Made by a program: the position numbers and the translations under genes. A stretch of 64,000 nucleotides of DNA from an uncultured Dehalococcoidia bacterium (GTDB lineage: Bacteria > Chloroflexota > Dehalococcoidia > Lucifugimonadales > Lucifugimonadaceae): assembly GCA_951812795.1 (NCBI GenBank), contig OX638325.1, forward strand, positions 1,364,001 through 1,428,000. Reading direction: 5' to 3'. The notes beneath the pieces are model-generated. The model saw nothing but the letters and a program-made list of their open reading frames with translations. It was not told where the DNA came from and made no database searches. Position 1 is the stretch's first letter. Each line of letters starts with the position of its first letter. Of this stretch, positions 42,655 through 52,342 are shown in pieces.

Positions 42655-43008
42655 GTGCTCGCTACAGAACATATCGCAACCGCCCAGCAATTCCTCAGCG
42701 ACGCCGACCGCGAATATGAAGCTGGCGATATTCTCCAAGCCTCTGAAAAGCTTTGGGGTGCTGCGTCACATGTCGTTATTGCTGAGATGAAGAGCCGGGG
42801 AATCGAATCGCGAACTCATCGATCACTGGTCGAAGGGGTTGAGATGCTTGCCGAAGAGTTCCAAACTCCTGCTCTCGCGGATTGGTTCGTTGCGGCTCAG
42901 AGACTTCATTCCAACTTTTACAACGGTGATTTAGACGATTGGAACTTCGATCTACATCGGAGAAGGGTGCACCGATTCGTCAACAGCATGATTGAATTGA
43001 CGAGTTAG
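42655..43008 (+). CDS. HEPN/PaREP1-like small helical protein
   Basis: 117 residues, all-helical. AQQFLSDADREYEAGDILQA, SEKLWGAASHVVIAEMKSRG and HSNFYNGDLDD match the PaREP1 branch of HEPN-like proteins. HEPN domains often act as RNases in toxin or defence systems, but the RxxxxH catalytic motif is not evident here. Starts at GTG 42655. It has no nucleotidyltransferase partner next to it. Its role is unknown. Confidence 0.6.
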   Translation: MLATEHIATAQQFLSDADREYEAGDILQASEKLWGAASHVVIAEMKSRGIESRTHRSLVEGVEMLAEEFQTPALADWFVAAQRLHSNFYNGDLDDWNFDLHRRRVHRFVNSMIELTS

Positions 43009-43017
43009 GCGCGGCCT

Positions 43018-44973
43018 TCAGTCGAGGTTTCTGACCTCGACTACATCATCGCCGATGTCATCAGCTGGCTCGAAACCTAACACCTTCCCGTAGAAGTACA
43101 ACTCCGCCTCCTGGGCTCGAATGATATTGGCGGCTTGACGGAACCCGTGTTGCTCGCCGGGGAATCCGATGTAAGCGTAGGGAAGACCCTTAGATTCGAG
43201 CGCGTCGACCATGATCTCCGCCTGCGATGGCGGCACGATCTCGTCCTCAAGGCCCTGCAAGATGATCATCGGGGTGGCGAGTTGATCCATGAAGTTGATC
43301 GCTGAGCGGTCGTGATACCGTTGCGCCTCCTCCGGATACGGACCAACGAGCGATTCGAGGTATCGAGACTCGAACTTGTGGGTATCGCCGATGAAAACCA
43401 TCAGGTCCGCGATGCCGTAAAGCGCAGCGCCGGCGGCGAAGAAATCGTGGAACGTGAGCGCATTGATCGTGGTGTAGCCGCCCGCCGATCCTCCGCGGAT
43501 GATCACTCGATCCTTGTCGACCAGTCCTTGATCGATCAAATGTTGCGCCGCGGCGATGCAGTCATCGGTGTCGTAGATGCCCCATTTGCCCTTGAGGGCG
43601 TCGCGATACACCTTGCCGTACCCGGAAGAACCGCGATAGTTGACGTCGACAACCGCGAACCCCCGGCTAGTCCAGTAATGCGTTGATAGATCCAACCCCG
43701 TCCCGGATGCACTTGTCGGCCCACCGTGGCAGATAGTTACCAGCGGGGGCAACTCGCCGTCGGGCGCCGCGAAATCTTGATTTGTTGGCTCGTAGTAGTA
43801 CGCATGCGCTGCACCGTTTTCGGTCGTCGGAAAAACCACGTGTTGCGGCGAAGAGAGATAACCAGGTTCAACGTCAACTTCGCTCGGCGAGTATACCGTT
43901 TCGCACTTCTCGGTTGCCAATTCAAGACGGACGACCGCCGGTTCTCGCGTCGGCGAAGCGCCAATGAAAAGTATCGACTCGCCGTCAGGACTAGCTGTCA
44001 CGAAAGACACTTCGCTAAACGGGATTTTGATCGCTTGGGTCGAATTGGCTCCCGGATCGATCAGCACGATTGAACCGGAGGTAACCCCACCCTTGCCAAG
44101 CGCGATTCTTCCATCCTTAAGATGCGCGTACGAGGAAAAACCGAACTGCCAATCAGGACGACCGTGATCACTTTCCTCATCGAGGAGATTAGCCATCTCG
44201 CCATCCCGCCACACATAAATGTTCCACCATCCAGTTCGATCGGTCACGAAATGGAGCAGACCGTTGGTGCCCCAACTCGGCTGTACGATACTCTCCCCGG
44301 TTCCGCCGACCAATTCTGCCGTGGTGCTGACGGATGCGTCATTGCTGTCGAACGAACCTGACATCAACGAGTTCCCATCCCAAGGCATATTCGGATGGTC
44401 CCACTCAGTCCATGCGATACCGTCATGATCGGAACACTCTCTGGGAGCGCAGTAAAAGTCGCGGCCTGACGCAACCACCTTCACTGCACCAGACCCAGTA
44501 TGAACCGCAACTATCTCGTTAACTGCCTCCTGACCGTCGTCAGTATGGGTCTCTCTCACGCACAGCAAATACTGGCCATTGCCAGTTATTGTCAGATCGG
44601 CGAATCTCGCCCCTCGCGGCACCGGTGGTTCCGCAGTCAAGGCCTCCGGAACCTGGCCATCACGCTGAACGTAAATCCCCTGGTCCGACCAGTTCGTGAA
44701 GTAGACCGTGCGGTCCCTAACCGCGTATGATCCCCCGCCGTACTCGTGCACCGCGTTTCGCGAGTTGAAATCTGGCGGCGTCAGGTCTGTCTTCTGACCG
44801 TCCGGTGAAAGCCGCATGATTACTTGCCGTCCACCTTCTTTTGGTCGACCATCCAACCAATAGATATCGTTCCCGTCGCACCTGATTTCTGACAACCGAC
44901 GTTTACCGCCGCTGATCAGCATTTCGGCAGCGATTGGAGATTTCCAAGATCCGTAAGGTGCGATGGTTGTCAT
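43018..44973 (-). CDS. S9-family prolyl oligopeptidase/acylaminoacyl-peptidase
   Basis: 651 residues. The N-terminal ~390 residues form a seven-bladed propeller-like region (TGNGQYLLCVRETHTDDGQ; SPDGESILFIGASPTREP). The C-terminal alpha/beta-hydrolase domain has the nucleophile in IRGGSAGGYTTINAL (~495), Asp in LQGLEDEIVPPSQA and His in PGEQHGFRQA. No signal peptide; a cytoplasmic peptidase that trims oligopeptides. It is convergent with the PaREP1-like gene and separated from the permease gene by about 110 bases. Confidence 0.88.
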   Translation of the reverse strand: MTTIAPYGSWKSPIAAEMLISGGKRRLSEIRCDGNDIYWLDGRPKEGGRQVIMRLSPDGQKTDLTPPDFNSRNAVHEYGGGSYAVRDRTVYFTNWSDQGIYVQRDGQVPEALTAEPPVPRGARFADLTITGNGQYLLCVRETHTDDGQEAVNEIVAVHTGSGAVKVVASGRDFYCAPRECSDHDGIAWTEWDHPNMPWDGNSLMSGSFDSNDASVSTTAELVGGTGESIVQPSWGTNGLLHFVTDRTGWWNIYVWRDGEMANLLDEESDHGRPDWQFGFSSYAHLKDGRIALGKGGVTSGSIVLIDPGANSTQAIKIPFSEVSFVTASPDGESILFIGASPTREPAVVRLELATEKCETVYSPSEVDVEPGYLSSPQHVVFPTTENGAAHAYYYEPTNQDFAAPDGELPPLVTICHGGPTSASGTGLDLSTHYWTSRGFAVVDVNYRGSSGYGKVYRDALKGKWGIYDTDDCIAAAQHLIDQGLVDKDRVIIRGGSAGGYTTINALTFHDFFAAGAALYGIADLMVFIGDTHKFESRYLESLVGPYPEEAQRYHDRSAINFMDQLATPMIILQGLEDEIVPPSQAEIMVDALESKGLPYAYIGFPGEQHGFRQAANIIRAQEAELYFYGKVLGFEPADDIGDDVVEVRNLD

Positions 44974-45085
44974 GGCAAGTTATTTCTGTTGAATCGTCGT
45001 GGCAGTATCGTCAAATCTAGGATAACGCGCCTTCACACGGCGTCCTGCACCGTCCACGCAGGCGATGCCAAGGGCAAACCGATCG

Positions 45086-46822
45086 TCATGCCATCCGCTC
45101 GACGTTGACAGTGACGACATCTACGCCGTGATATTTCTGATGCCGGACCGAAGTTGCGTAATGCCGCAACAACCTGAACGAGATCTCCCGATCGTCCGCG
45201 ATGTCTGGCGTCTCGCCCAAGTACGACAACTGATCCTCGAGATTCTCGGTTTCGGAAGCTGCGACAAACTCCAACTCGATTTCTCGCCCCGACGAATGAG
45301 CTGCCACCACCAGCCGCCTGGATGCGTCACTTTCAGATGCGTCATTCGGGTCATCCAAAAGATTCGTCAACGTCTCTTCACCAACAAGAACGATGCGATT
45401 CTGGCTTGTTTCATCCCAACTAGCGGATGAAGCGAAACCACGCAAGAAATCGGTGAGTTGCGGTAGCGAGTCTGGTTCCAGCGCCACCCTCAGACGCTTC
45501 CGTCTGGGCGCTGTGGCCTCCATAAATAGCATGGCGATAATGGCCACCAATGAACCTGAAGTCATGCCGTTGCCGAGCAACACCCCTAAGAATCCGTCGC
45601 CAAGCAACTCTGGGAATATCCACTGGTTTTGAAAGCCTACTCCCACCCAAAACGCGAGACCGACGATCAGAGCCTTGCGGTAGTCCAACCCGTCTTGAAT
45701 AACGATCCTCATTCCCTGCAAAAAGAGCAAGGCAATGAGCACCATAATGTACGCCCCCGCGACAGGAGCCGGAATCGCGATGATCACAGCAGCGACTTTT
45801 GGAAAGAACGCCAGCACAAGAAACGCGACGCCGATCACAACGCCGACCCGTCTGGCAGCCACTCCGGTCACTTCCGCAAGAGAGATGCTTGTCGAATACG
45901 TCGTGTTCGGCAAGGTGCCGAGTATTCCGGATAACAGGTTGCCGACTCCATCCGTATTCAATGCGCCTTGTACCACTCGGAAATCCGTGGCGCGCGGCTC
46001 GCGCTGAGACACTCTCTGTATCGCCACGCCATCGCCGATCGTCTCGATCGCGCCGATGATCGTCACGATCACGAAAGCGGGCAATAAGGCCCAGAACTCG
46101 ACCCCTGGGGTTACATCTATGCCGGGCCATGATTGGAACGGCACGCCGATCCACTGGGCATCGATCACCGTTTGAATGTCGTAAAGGCCGAACGGCACCC
46201 CGACGATACAACCGACGGCCACTCCAATGATCGGCGACCATAACCGAAGCGAAGAAGGACCCCGAAGAACTAGAACAGTAACCGTTATCAACGTGGCAAG
46301 AACCGCCAACGGGGCCGCGATGTCAGACGTGTCCTCAGGCACGTCTTCGAACGAGTTGAACAATATCGGCGCTACCGTTGCCGCGATCAACATGATCACC
46401 GTACCCGCCACAGTAGGGGTAAAAATCCTCCTGAGCAACGACAACCGCGCCGCGAGGAAAAACTGGATGATTGAGGAAACGATGATCAAACTCGCCATTG
46501 TCGCGGGGCCAGCATTCACCAACGCCGCGACGCACACTGCTATAAACGCCGCCGACGTGCCCATGATCAGAACGTATCCCGATCCGATTTTTCCCACGCG
46601 CACAACCTGCAAAATGGTTGTCAACCCGCTGATTATCATCGCCGCGAATACGCCCCACGTCATATAGGCCTCTGACACGTCCGCTATCCGCGCGACGATC
46701 ACGACGGTCAATACGACCGGTGTGACGATTAATACGGTGGCTTGTATTCCTGCACCGATTGACACCAACGGCGGCGGGACTTCATTCGGCTCGTACCGAA
46801 CATGCGAATTTGTTCTCGCCAT
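45086..46822 (-). CDS. Xanthine/uracil-type (NAT/NCS2) permease with C-terminal ATPase-like domain
   Basis: 578 residues. The first ~430 form a 13-14-helix NCS2 transporter: AFVIVTIIGAIETIGDGVAI, GNLLSGILGTLPNTTYSTSI and VTGVAARRVGV match the family's substrate and QNxG-like regions. Nucleobase-type transport at the inner membrane is likely. The last ~145 residues are cytoplasmic and unlike other NCS2 proteins. They read SLPQLTDFLRGFASSASW, NRIVLVGEETLTNLL and SFRLLRHYATSVRH, which resembles an anti-sigma/GHKL (HATPase_c_2) fold with an E...N-type N box. GGAAG precedes the ATG. The CocE gene at 46835 ends 12 bases upstream in the same direction, so the two form an operon. Confidence 0.82.
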   Translation of the reverse strand: MARTNSHVRYEPNEVPPPLVSIGAGIQATVLIVTPVVLTVVIVARIADVSEAYMTWGVFAAMIISGLTTILQVVRVGKIGSGYVLIMGTSAAFIAVCVAALVNAGPATMASLIIVSSIIQFFLAARLSLLRRIFTPTVAGTVIMLIAATVAPILFNSFEDVPEDTSDIAAPLAVLATLITVTVLVLRGPSSLRLWSPIIGVAVGCIVGVPFGLYDIQTVIDAQWIGVPFQSWPGIDVTPGVEFWALLPAFVIVTIIGAIETIGDGVAIQRVSQREPRATDFRVVQGALNTDGVGNLLSGILGTLPNTTYSTSISLAEVTGVAARRVGVVIGVAFLVLAFFPKVAAVIIAIPAPVAGAYIMVLIALLFLQGMRIVIQDGLDYRKALIVGLAFWVGVGFQNQWIFPELLGDGFLGVLLGNGMTSGSLVAIIAMLFMEATAPRRKRLRVALEPDSLPQLTDFLRGFASSASWDETSQNRIVLVGEETLTNLLDDPNDASESDASRRLVVAAHSSGREIELEFVAASETENLEDQLSYLGETPDIADDREISFRLLRHYATSVRHQKYHGVDVVTVNVERMA

Positions 46823-46834
46823 GGTCTTCCTTTA

Positions 46835-48544
46835 CTACTCTTCAGCTGGTATTACTGGGAGGATCAACCGTGAGGGCATATCATCGGTGTGATAAATGGT
46901 CTGATGCGCAACTCTCAACTCAGTGTCCGACCAGTAGTCTTTACCCGTGTTGTGATTGCGATCGAAATTCGGAAAATCTGAGCTCGTTACGTAGAGACGG
47001 ATGCTTTGGCCCTTCAAGAACCGGCAACCGATTGGGTTCAATTTGATGTCGTATTCGTACGGCACACCGGGTTCCGTAAAGGCAACGCGATCATAGCCAT
47101 CTCGATACCGCGATCGCATGATGCCGTAGGTGAGATTCATGCAGAGCCCATCTTCGTGCACGATGGCCAGCTTGACTGCGAAATCGGTCTCGGGGGCATC
47201 AGTCGCCGCCCAAAGTTTGAGGCGGAGGGGACCAATGACGTCGAGGTCCTCGGGCATGGGTTCCGTCTCGTATACGAGGATGTCTTGCCGATGGTCGTTG
47301 GGCGCTTGGTCGATGGGGATGGACTGGGAGTTCTGGTGCATCAGCGACATGACCGGGTCACGAGGGTCGTAATCGAACTCGTCAGAAGCAGCACCGGGCT
47401 GTTGGTCGAACGCTAGCCGGCCGTCGCAAGCGGCGGTGTTAGCCGCGCCGAATGACGAGAGATAGAGGTCGGTGAACTGGGTTTCCGGGAGCGGCCAAGC
47501 GTCGGCGCCAACCCACTCGTTTCGGTTAAGGACGAAGAGTTGGACCGGCTTCTCGTCAGACATGCCGTTGTCGTTCCCCTTGAGGGCGTAGTCGTACCAA
47601 CGAACGATGAGGTCGGCGTAGGTAGTCTCGGCGTCCGGGCCGTAGTCGATGGGTCCAACGTTTCCGGTGTAGTTTGTGGCGTCGTGTCCCCATGGACCGA
47701 CGATGAGACGGTGCTGATCGTGTAGATTTGGATCGCCGTCGGTGATAAGTCCTTCGTAGTTGTCGATCGTTCCGATGAGGCGGTCCCACCATCCGGTGAT
47801 CTGCATAACCGGAACTTCAACCTTTGAATGCGCCTCGTCGAAGCGCATGAAGTCTTGATTTGTGTTGCGTAGGAAGGTCTGATACTGCTCAGTCAAGCCG
47901 GCAAAGACGTGCTCGGGAATTTCTGAAAGCGGCAACCACCAGATGTATTTCGAGCGCTCCACGGCGTTCCACCGGAACGAGGCTTCTATAGGATCGGTGG
48001 GCCCGTCGGTGCGCCCCTCGCGACGTCGAACATCGGCCGCCATCATGTACGTCCATTCGAGGCGGCGACCAGTCTCCCAGACACCAAAGGTGATGTCCAG
48101 CATATTCATCGAGATGCCGGATGCGAGCGCCGCCGCTAGACTCGGCGGATTGGAGTGGAGGGCCATCCAGATTGCCCATGAGGCATTGGAGTGACCCCAA
48201 CTTCCGACTCGGCCGTCGGATTGGGGCAGTTTGGCGGCCCATTCGATGGTGTCGTAGCCGTCTTCAATGTCGGCGGTCTCGTGCTTGTCTCGCCACATCC
48301 AGAAGTATTCGCCATCGGAGGCGTAACGTCCCCGCATGTCCTGGACAACGACCGTGTAACCTCCCTTGGCTATATCGGTTGCGTGCTCTTGGTAGCGAGG
48401 AGTGAGCTTGTTGTACGGCGTTCGGCAGACTAGGACGGGTTGGGGTCCAGAGTCCAGTTGATAGTAGATATCGCCGCGCAGGATCGTTCCGTCGCGGGTG
48501 GTGCATTCTTGATCGCGTTGAACCTCAATCTTCAAGCTAGACAT
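46835..48544 (-). CDS. CocE/NonD-family alpha/beta-hydrolase (X-Pro dipeptidyl-peptidase-like)
   Basis: 569 residues. The N-terminal hydrolase domain carries VVQDMRGRYASDGEYF, then GSWGHSNASWAIWMAL with the nucleophile Ser (GHSNAS rather than the common GxSYxG), QITGWWDRLIGT with Asp, and IVGPWGHDATNYTG with His. The C-terminal jelly-roll domain ends near VAHQTIYHTDDMPSRLILPV. The family cleaves esters, amides or X-Pro peptides. It is co-directional with the permease downstream, suggesting hydrolysis followed by uptake, though no signal peptide is visible, so it acts inside the cell. Confidence 0.85.
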   Translation of the reverse strand: MSSLKIEVQRDQECTTRDGTILRGDIYYQLDSGPQPVLVCRTPYNKLTPRYQEHATDIAKGGYTVVVQDMRGRYASDGEYFWMWRDKHETADIEDGYDTIEWAAKLPQSDGRVGSWGHSNASWAIWMALHSNPPSLAAALASGISMNMLDITFGVWETGRRLEWTYMMAADVRRREGRTDGPTDPIEASFRWNAVERSKYIWWLPLSEIPEHVFAGLTEQYQTFLRNTNQDFMRFDEAHSKVEVPVMQITGWWDRLIGTIDNYEGLITDGDPNLHDQHRLIVGPWGHDATNYTGNVGPIDYGPDAETTYADLIVRWYDYALKGNDNGMSDEKPVQLFVLNRNEWVGADAWPLPETQFTDLYLSSFGAANTAACDGRLAFDQQPGAASDEFDYDPRDPVMSLMHQNSQSIPIDQAPNDHRQDILVYETEPMPEDLDVIGPLRLKLWAATDAPETDFAVKLAIVHEDGLCMNLTYGIMRSRYRDGYDRVAFTEPGVPYEYDIKLNPIGCRFLKGQSIRLYVTSSDFPNFDRNHNTGKDYWSDTELRVAHQTIYHTDDMPSRLILPVIPAEE

Positions 48545-48700
48545 TCAGCAAATGATACGGGATTTCAATAGCGATCGCACTGCATACGTCATGTTCAGTT
48601 GACATGACAGATTGTGGCGCCGAATTAGCTCCAACACTGGACCATTTGACTCCCCGACAACCCCAAACGTACACTAGATCGCGTAAGCACCTGAGAAGCT

Positions 48701-48993
48701 AAAGGCAACGAACGGGATTAGTAGGTTCGTCCAACGCCATCCAAAGAGAGCCGGTATGATCCGCTGAAAGTCCGGCATGGCGACGCGATACTGAATTGGA
48801 CCCGGGAGCCGCTGAGGGGAACCGTCGGAAGACGTATTATCCGCAGCCGGGGTTGGATACGTTAAACATCCAGAATTGAGTTGCGGCGTGTAGGTCTTGG
48901 TTGTCACCGGGACGACAGTAAGCGCCGAAACAGGGTGGCACCGCGAGCCACGCTCGTCCCTGTCCCATGCAAACCAAACATGTGGGATGGGGA
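48701..48993 (+). promoter_or_regulatory. T-box riboswitch (tryptophan type) upstream of trpS
   Basis: The invariant antiterminator sequence AGGGTGGCACCGCG is at 48932-48945. Stem I features lie upstream: an AGTA turn near 48720, AGAGAG at 48740-48750, and GCTGAAAG at 48759-48766. The specifier candidate is TGG (48797-48799) in GAATTGGACC, read as a Trp codon. A competing terminator is formed by TCCCTGTCCCATG (48957-48969) with CATGTGGGATGGGGA (to ~48993), followed by TTTT. Uncharged tRNA-Trp should stabilise the antiterminator and switch on trpS. The exact left boundary is approximate. Confidence 0.9.
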
Positions 48994-49040
48994 TTTTCGT
49001 TTGTTGGCGAATTACCTATCCCATGGAGCCAACACTGGTC

Positions 49041-50111
49041 ATGACACAAACCGCAACCGAATCACAACCCAAGACGCGTCGACACTTCGATGTCGCGCCC
49101 GGTGCCAAGCCGAGAATCCTTACCGGCATTCGTCCCACTGGCGCGCTCCACTTGGGACACTACGTCGGAGCCTTGAAGAACTGGCTCGACCTTCAAAACG
49201 AGTATGAGTGCTATTTCCTCATTGCCGACTACCAGGCCCTGGGCGATCATTTCCACGACATCGACCTCATACGGGAGTCGGTACTCGACGTAACCCTCGA
49301 CTGGCTTGCCGTCGGCCTAGATCCCGAAAAGTCGTCTTTCGTGGTCCAGAGCTATGTCCCCGAACACACCGAACTCACGATGCTCCTTTCGTTCGTGACG
49401 CCGTTGGGCATGCTTGAACGAAACCCTACCCTGAAATCCGAGATCGACAGCTTGCCGGTCGAGCGCCGAACGGTCGGGTTCTACAACTATCCAATGAGCC
49501 AAGTCGCAGACATCCTGCTTCCGCGCGCACACCTCGTCCCGGTCGGCGAAGACCAAGCACCCCACATCGAAATGACGCGCGAGGTGGCACGTAAATTCAA
49601 TCGCATGTTCACCAAGGTATTCCCCGAACCCGCTACCCTCATCGGCGATGTTGGCAGGCTCGTCGGTACCGATGGCAACGCAAAGATGAGTAAATCCAGG
49701 GGCAACGCCATCATGCTCAGCGACGACGCCGACACCGTCAACCGCAAGGTGCGCAGCATGTTCACCGATCCGAACCGGATCCGCGCCGATATCCCGGGCC
49801 GAGTCGAAGGAAACCCCGTATTCGAATACCACGACGCCTTCAACCCGAATACGCAACAGATCGAAGACTTCAAAGACCGGTACCGCAAGGGAACGGTCGG
49901 CGATGTCGAGGTCAAAACCGCACTCGCCCAGGCACTCAACGACTTCCTAGACCCGATCCGTGATCGCCGAGAGCATTACAAGAACGACATGCCGTACGTC
50001 GAAGACGTGTTGATGCAAGGCGTCAGGAGAGGGCGTAGCATCGCCGCGCAAACCATGCAGAGAGTTCGCGACGCCATGCGAATCAGCTCCTACACATCGT
50101 CATGGTCGTAG
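49041..50111 (+). CDS. trpS: Tryptophanyl-tRNA synthetase
   Basis: 356 residues of class I synthetase. [18 protein letters not shown] carries the HIGH-like motif, [13 protein letters not shown] the KMSKS motif, and the ending MQRVRDAM is family-like. It charges tRNA-Trp. Starts at ATG 49041, with GGAG about twelve bases upstream; an in-frame ATG at 49023 is an alternative. A T-box (48701-48993) lies in the leader. The gene is followed by trpE with a 68-base gap, so Trp supply and charging are probably one regulon here. Confidence 0.95.
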   Translation: MTQTATESQPKTRRHFDVAPGAKPRILTGIRPTGALHLGHYVGALKNWLDLQNEYECYFLIADYQALGDHFHDIDLIRESVLDVTLDWLAVGLDPEKSSFVVQSYVPEHTELTMLLSFVTPLGMLERNPTLKSEIDSLPVERRTVGFYNYPMSQVADILLPRAHLVPVGEDQAPHIEMTREVARKFNRMFTKVFPEPATLIGDVGRLVGTDGNAKMSKSRGNAIMLSDDADTVNRKVRSMFTDPNRIRADIPGRVEGNPVFEYHDAFNPNTQQIEDFKDRYRKGTVGDVEVKTALAQALNDFLDPIRDRREHYKNDMPYVEDVLMQGVRRGRSIAAQTMQRVRDAMRISSYTSSWS

Positions 50112-50179
50112 CCGGAGCTGCTTTGCGGTTTCGGCCCAATCAGTGAAAGCGATGCATTAGCGAATGGACACGACCAAAG

Positions 50180-51763
50180 ATGAATGACGACATGTACACA
50201 CCGGATTTCGAGACCTTCGAGCGCTTGGCGGGCGAAGGCTACAACATCATCCCGGTATATCGAGAAATATCAGCTGACCTGGAAACGCCAGTTTCGGCCT
50301 TCATTAAAATCGCCCGCGGAAACAACTCCTTCCTCTTCGAAAGCGTGGAGGGTGGCGAGAACGTCGCCCGATACTCGTTCCTCGGAACCGAACCTGCCGA
50401 AGTGATACGAACCGGCGCAGGAACCGGACTCGGAAACGTCGACCCATTGAACGTGTTGAAGGATCGGCTAGGGCACATCCGTTATCCCGAAGTCGACGGT
50501 CTGCCTAAATTCGACGGCGGCGCGGTTGGCTACGTCGCATACGATGCCATCAAATACTTCGAACCACGCGTTCCCGAGATTTCTGATGAAGCATCCGGCA
50601 TGGACGTTCCCGAAGCCGTCTTCCTGCTCACGGACTCGATGCTGATATTCGACCACGTTCGCCAGAGCATCATCGTCGTTGCCCACGTCGCAATTTCGAG
50701 CGACACCGATCCGCAAAACGCTTATGACGCCGCGGCGCAACGCATCGAAGAGTTGATCAATCGCCTTTCCGGACCCTTGCCAGACTCCGCCATGCGTCGC
50801 GCGGGGACACCCGCACATTCGAGTTCCCGTGCGAACGACGCCGATATCGATTACGACTTCATTGGGTCAGCGGCAACGATGCCCGCCGGATGGTACACCG
50901 ACGGTTCCGACGAAGCAATTGGTCATCGCTACGTCCCAAACATGTCGAGAGAAAACTATCGACAGATGGTCGAAGCCTGCAAAACGGCGATCTACGACGG
51001 CGAGATCATTCAGGTGGTGGTATCGCAGCGCCTAACCCGCCGCACCGCGGTCGAGCCGTTCGACCTCTACCGTTCGCTTCGAGCCATCAATCCCTCGCCG
51101 TACATGTTCTACCTCGATCTCGATGGTTTCCAGATTATTGGTGCCTCTCCCGAACTGCTCGTCCAATCGGTAGATGGTCAGGTTGCCGTCCACCCGATCG
51201 CCGGTTCGCGACCGCGCGGAACGACTCCCGAGGAAGACGAAGCGCTGGCCACCGAACTGCTCGCCGACGAAAAGGAGATCGCTGAGCACGTCATGTTGCT
51301 TGACCTCGGTCGTAATGATGTCGGACGCATCAGTCGACCAGGTTCCGTGCGAGTCACCCAGCAGCTCGAAATCGAACGCTACTCGCACATCATGCACATC
51401 GTCTCGCACGTCGAGGGCATCCTTGACGACGGATACGACATCTACGATGTGCTGCGCGCCGGATTCCCCGCCGGCACCGTCTCCGGCGCCCCTAAGATCC
51501 GCGCCATGGAGATCATCGCCGAGTACGAACCCGACAAGCGAGGACCCTACTCAGGTGCTGTCGGTTACTTCTCCTACTCCGGCAACATGGACACCGCGAT
51601 ATCGCTCCGTACGATGACCCTACGCGACGGCGTGGCCTACCTCCAAGCAGGCGGCGGAATTGTCGCCGACTCCGATCCACAGACCGAATACGAAGAGACC
51701 CTGCATAAGATGGGCGCGCTCATGCATGCCATCGACCATGCCGAGTCCGTAATGGAGGCATGA
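50180..51763 (+). CDS. trpE: Anthranilate synthase component I
   Basis: 527 residues. The N-terminal region contains the feedback-inhibition motif in FIKIARGNNSFLFESVEGG (LLES-like). The catalytic half has RENYRQMVEACKTAIYDGEIIQVV, HPIAGSRPRGTTPEED, LDLGRNDVGRI and AGTVSGAPKIRAMEII. It converts chorismate with ammonia from TrpG to anthranilate. Starts at ATG 50180, three bases before trpG begins at its end. The first gene of the trp cluster. Confidence 0.95.
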   Translation: MNDDMYTPDFETFERLAGEGYNIIPVYREISADLETPVSAFIKIARGNNSFLFESVEGGENVARYSFLGTEPAEVIRTGAGTGLGNVDPLNVLKDRLGHIRYPEVDGLPKFDGGAVGYVAYDAIKYFEPRVPEISDEASGMDVPEAVFLLTDSMLIFDHVRQSIIVVAHVAISSDTDPQNAYDAAAQRIEELINRLSGPLPDSAMRRAGTPAHSSSRANDADIDYDFIGSAATMPAGWYTDGSDEAIGHRYVPNMSRENYRQMVEACKTAIYDGEIIQVVVSQRLTRRTAVEPFDLYRSLRAINPSPYMFYLDLDGFQIIGASPELLVQSVDGQVAVHPIAGSRPRGTTPEEDEALATELLADEKEIAEHVMLLDLGRNDVGRISRPGSVRVTQQLEIERYSHIMHIVSHVEGILDDGYDIYDVLRAGFPAGTVSGAPKIRAMEIIAEYEPDKRGPYSGAVGYFSYSGNMDTAISLRTMTLRDGVAYLQAGGGIVADSDPQTEYEETLHKMGALMHAIDHAESVMEA

Positions 51764-51766
51764 ACC

Positions 51767-52339
51767 ATGCTCCTTCTAATCGACAACTACGACAGTTTCA
51801 CTTACAACCTGTTCCAATACCTCTCCGAGTTGGGTGCCGACGTAAAGGTCATCCGTAACGACAAAGCCAACGTCGAAGAACTCGCCGACATGGAACCCGA
51901 GCGTCTCGTCGTCTCACCGGGACCCTCTCACCCTCGCAACGCCGGCATATCCATCGACGCCATCAGACACTTCGCGGGGAAAATCCCTGTCTTAGGTGTA
52001 TGCCTCGGCCACCAAGCCATCGGCGAAGCGTTCGGCGGCATCGTCGACCACGCTGGCGAACTCAAACACGGCAAGACCTCGATGATCGAGCACGACGGAC
52101 AAGGCGTCTTTAAGGATTTGCCCAACCCGTTCGAAGCCGTCCGCTACCACTCGTTGGCAGTTCAGCCGGACGCCGTGCCACCTGGCTTCGAGGTAACCGC
52201 GCGGTCGGCAGAGAGCGGAGTAATCATGGGGATGCGACACCCAGAGATGCCGCTGGAGGGGGTGCAGTTCCACCCTGAGTCGATACTGACGCGTTCGGGG
52301 AAGGATTTGTTGGGGAACTTTTTGGGGATGGGGGATTAG
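51767..52339 (+). CDS. trpG: Anthranilate synthase glutamine amidotransferase
   Basis: 190 residues, class I glutaminase: DNYDSFTYNLFQYL, SPGPSHPRNAG, VLGVCLGHQAIGEAFGG with the nucleophile Cys, and EGVQFHPESILT with the His-Glu pair. GGAGG is nine bases before ATG 51767. The gene starts three bases after trpE. Some homologs also serve folate synthesis. Confidence 0.95.
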   Translation: MLLLIDNYDSFTYNLFQYLSELGADVKVIRNDKANVEELADMEPERLVVSPGPSHPRNAGISIDAIRHFAGKIPVLGVCLGHQAIGEAFGGIVDHAGELKHGKTSMIEHDGQGVFKDLPNPFEAVRYHSLAVQPDAVPPGFEVTARSAESGVIMGMRHPEMPLEGVQFHPESILTRSGKDLLGNFLGMGD

Positions 52340-52342
52340 TCA

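Noticed and set aside
48674..48907. Minus-strand small frame opposite the T-box
   Set aside because: It overlaps the T-box leader and shows no protein features; the RNA structure explains the sequence.
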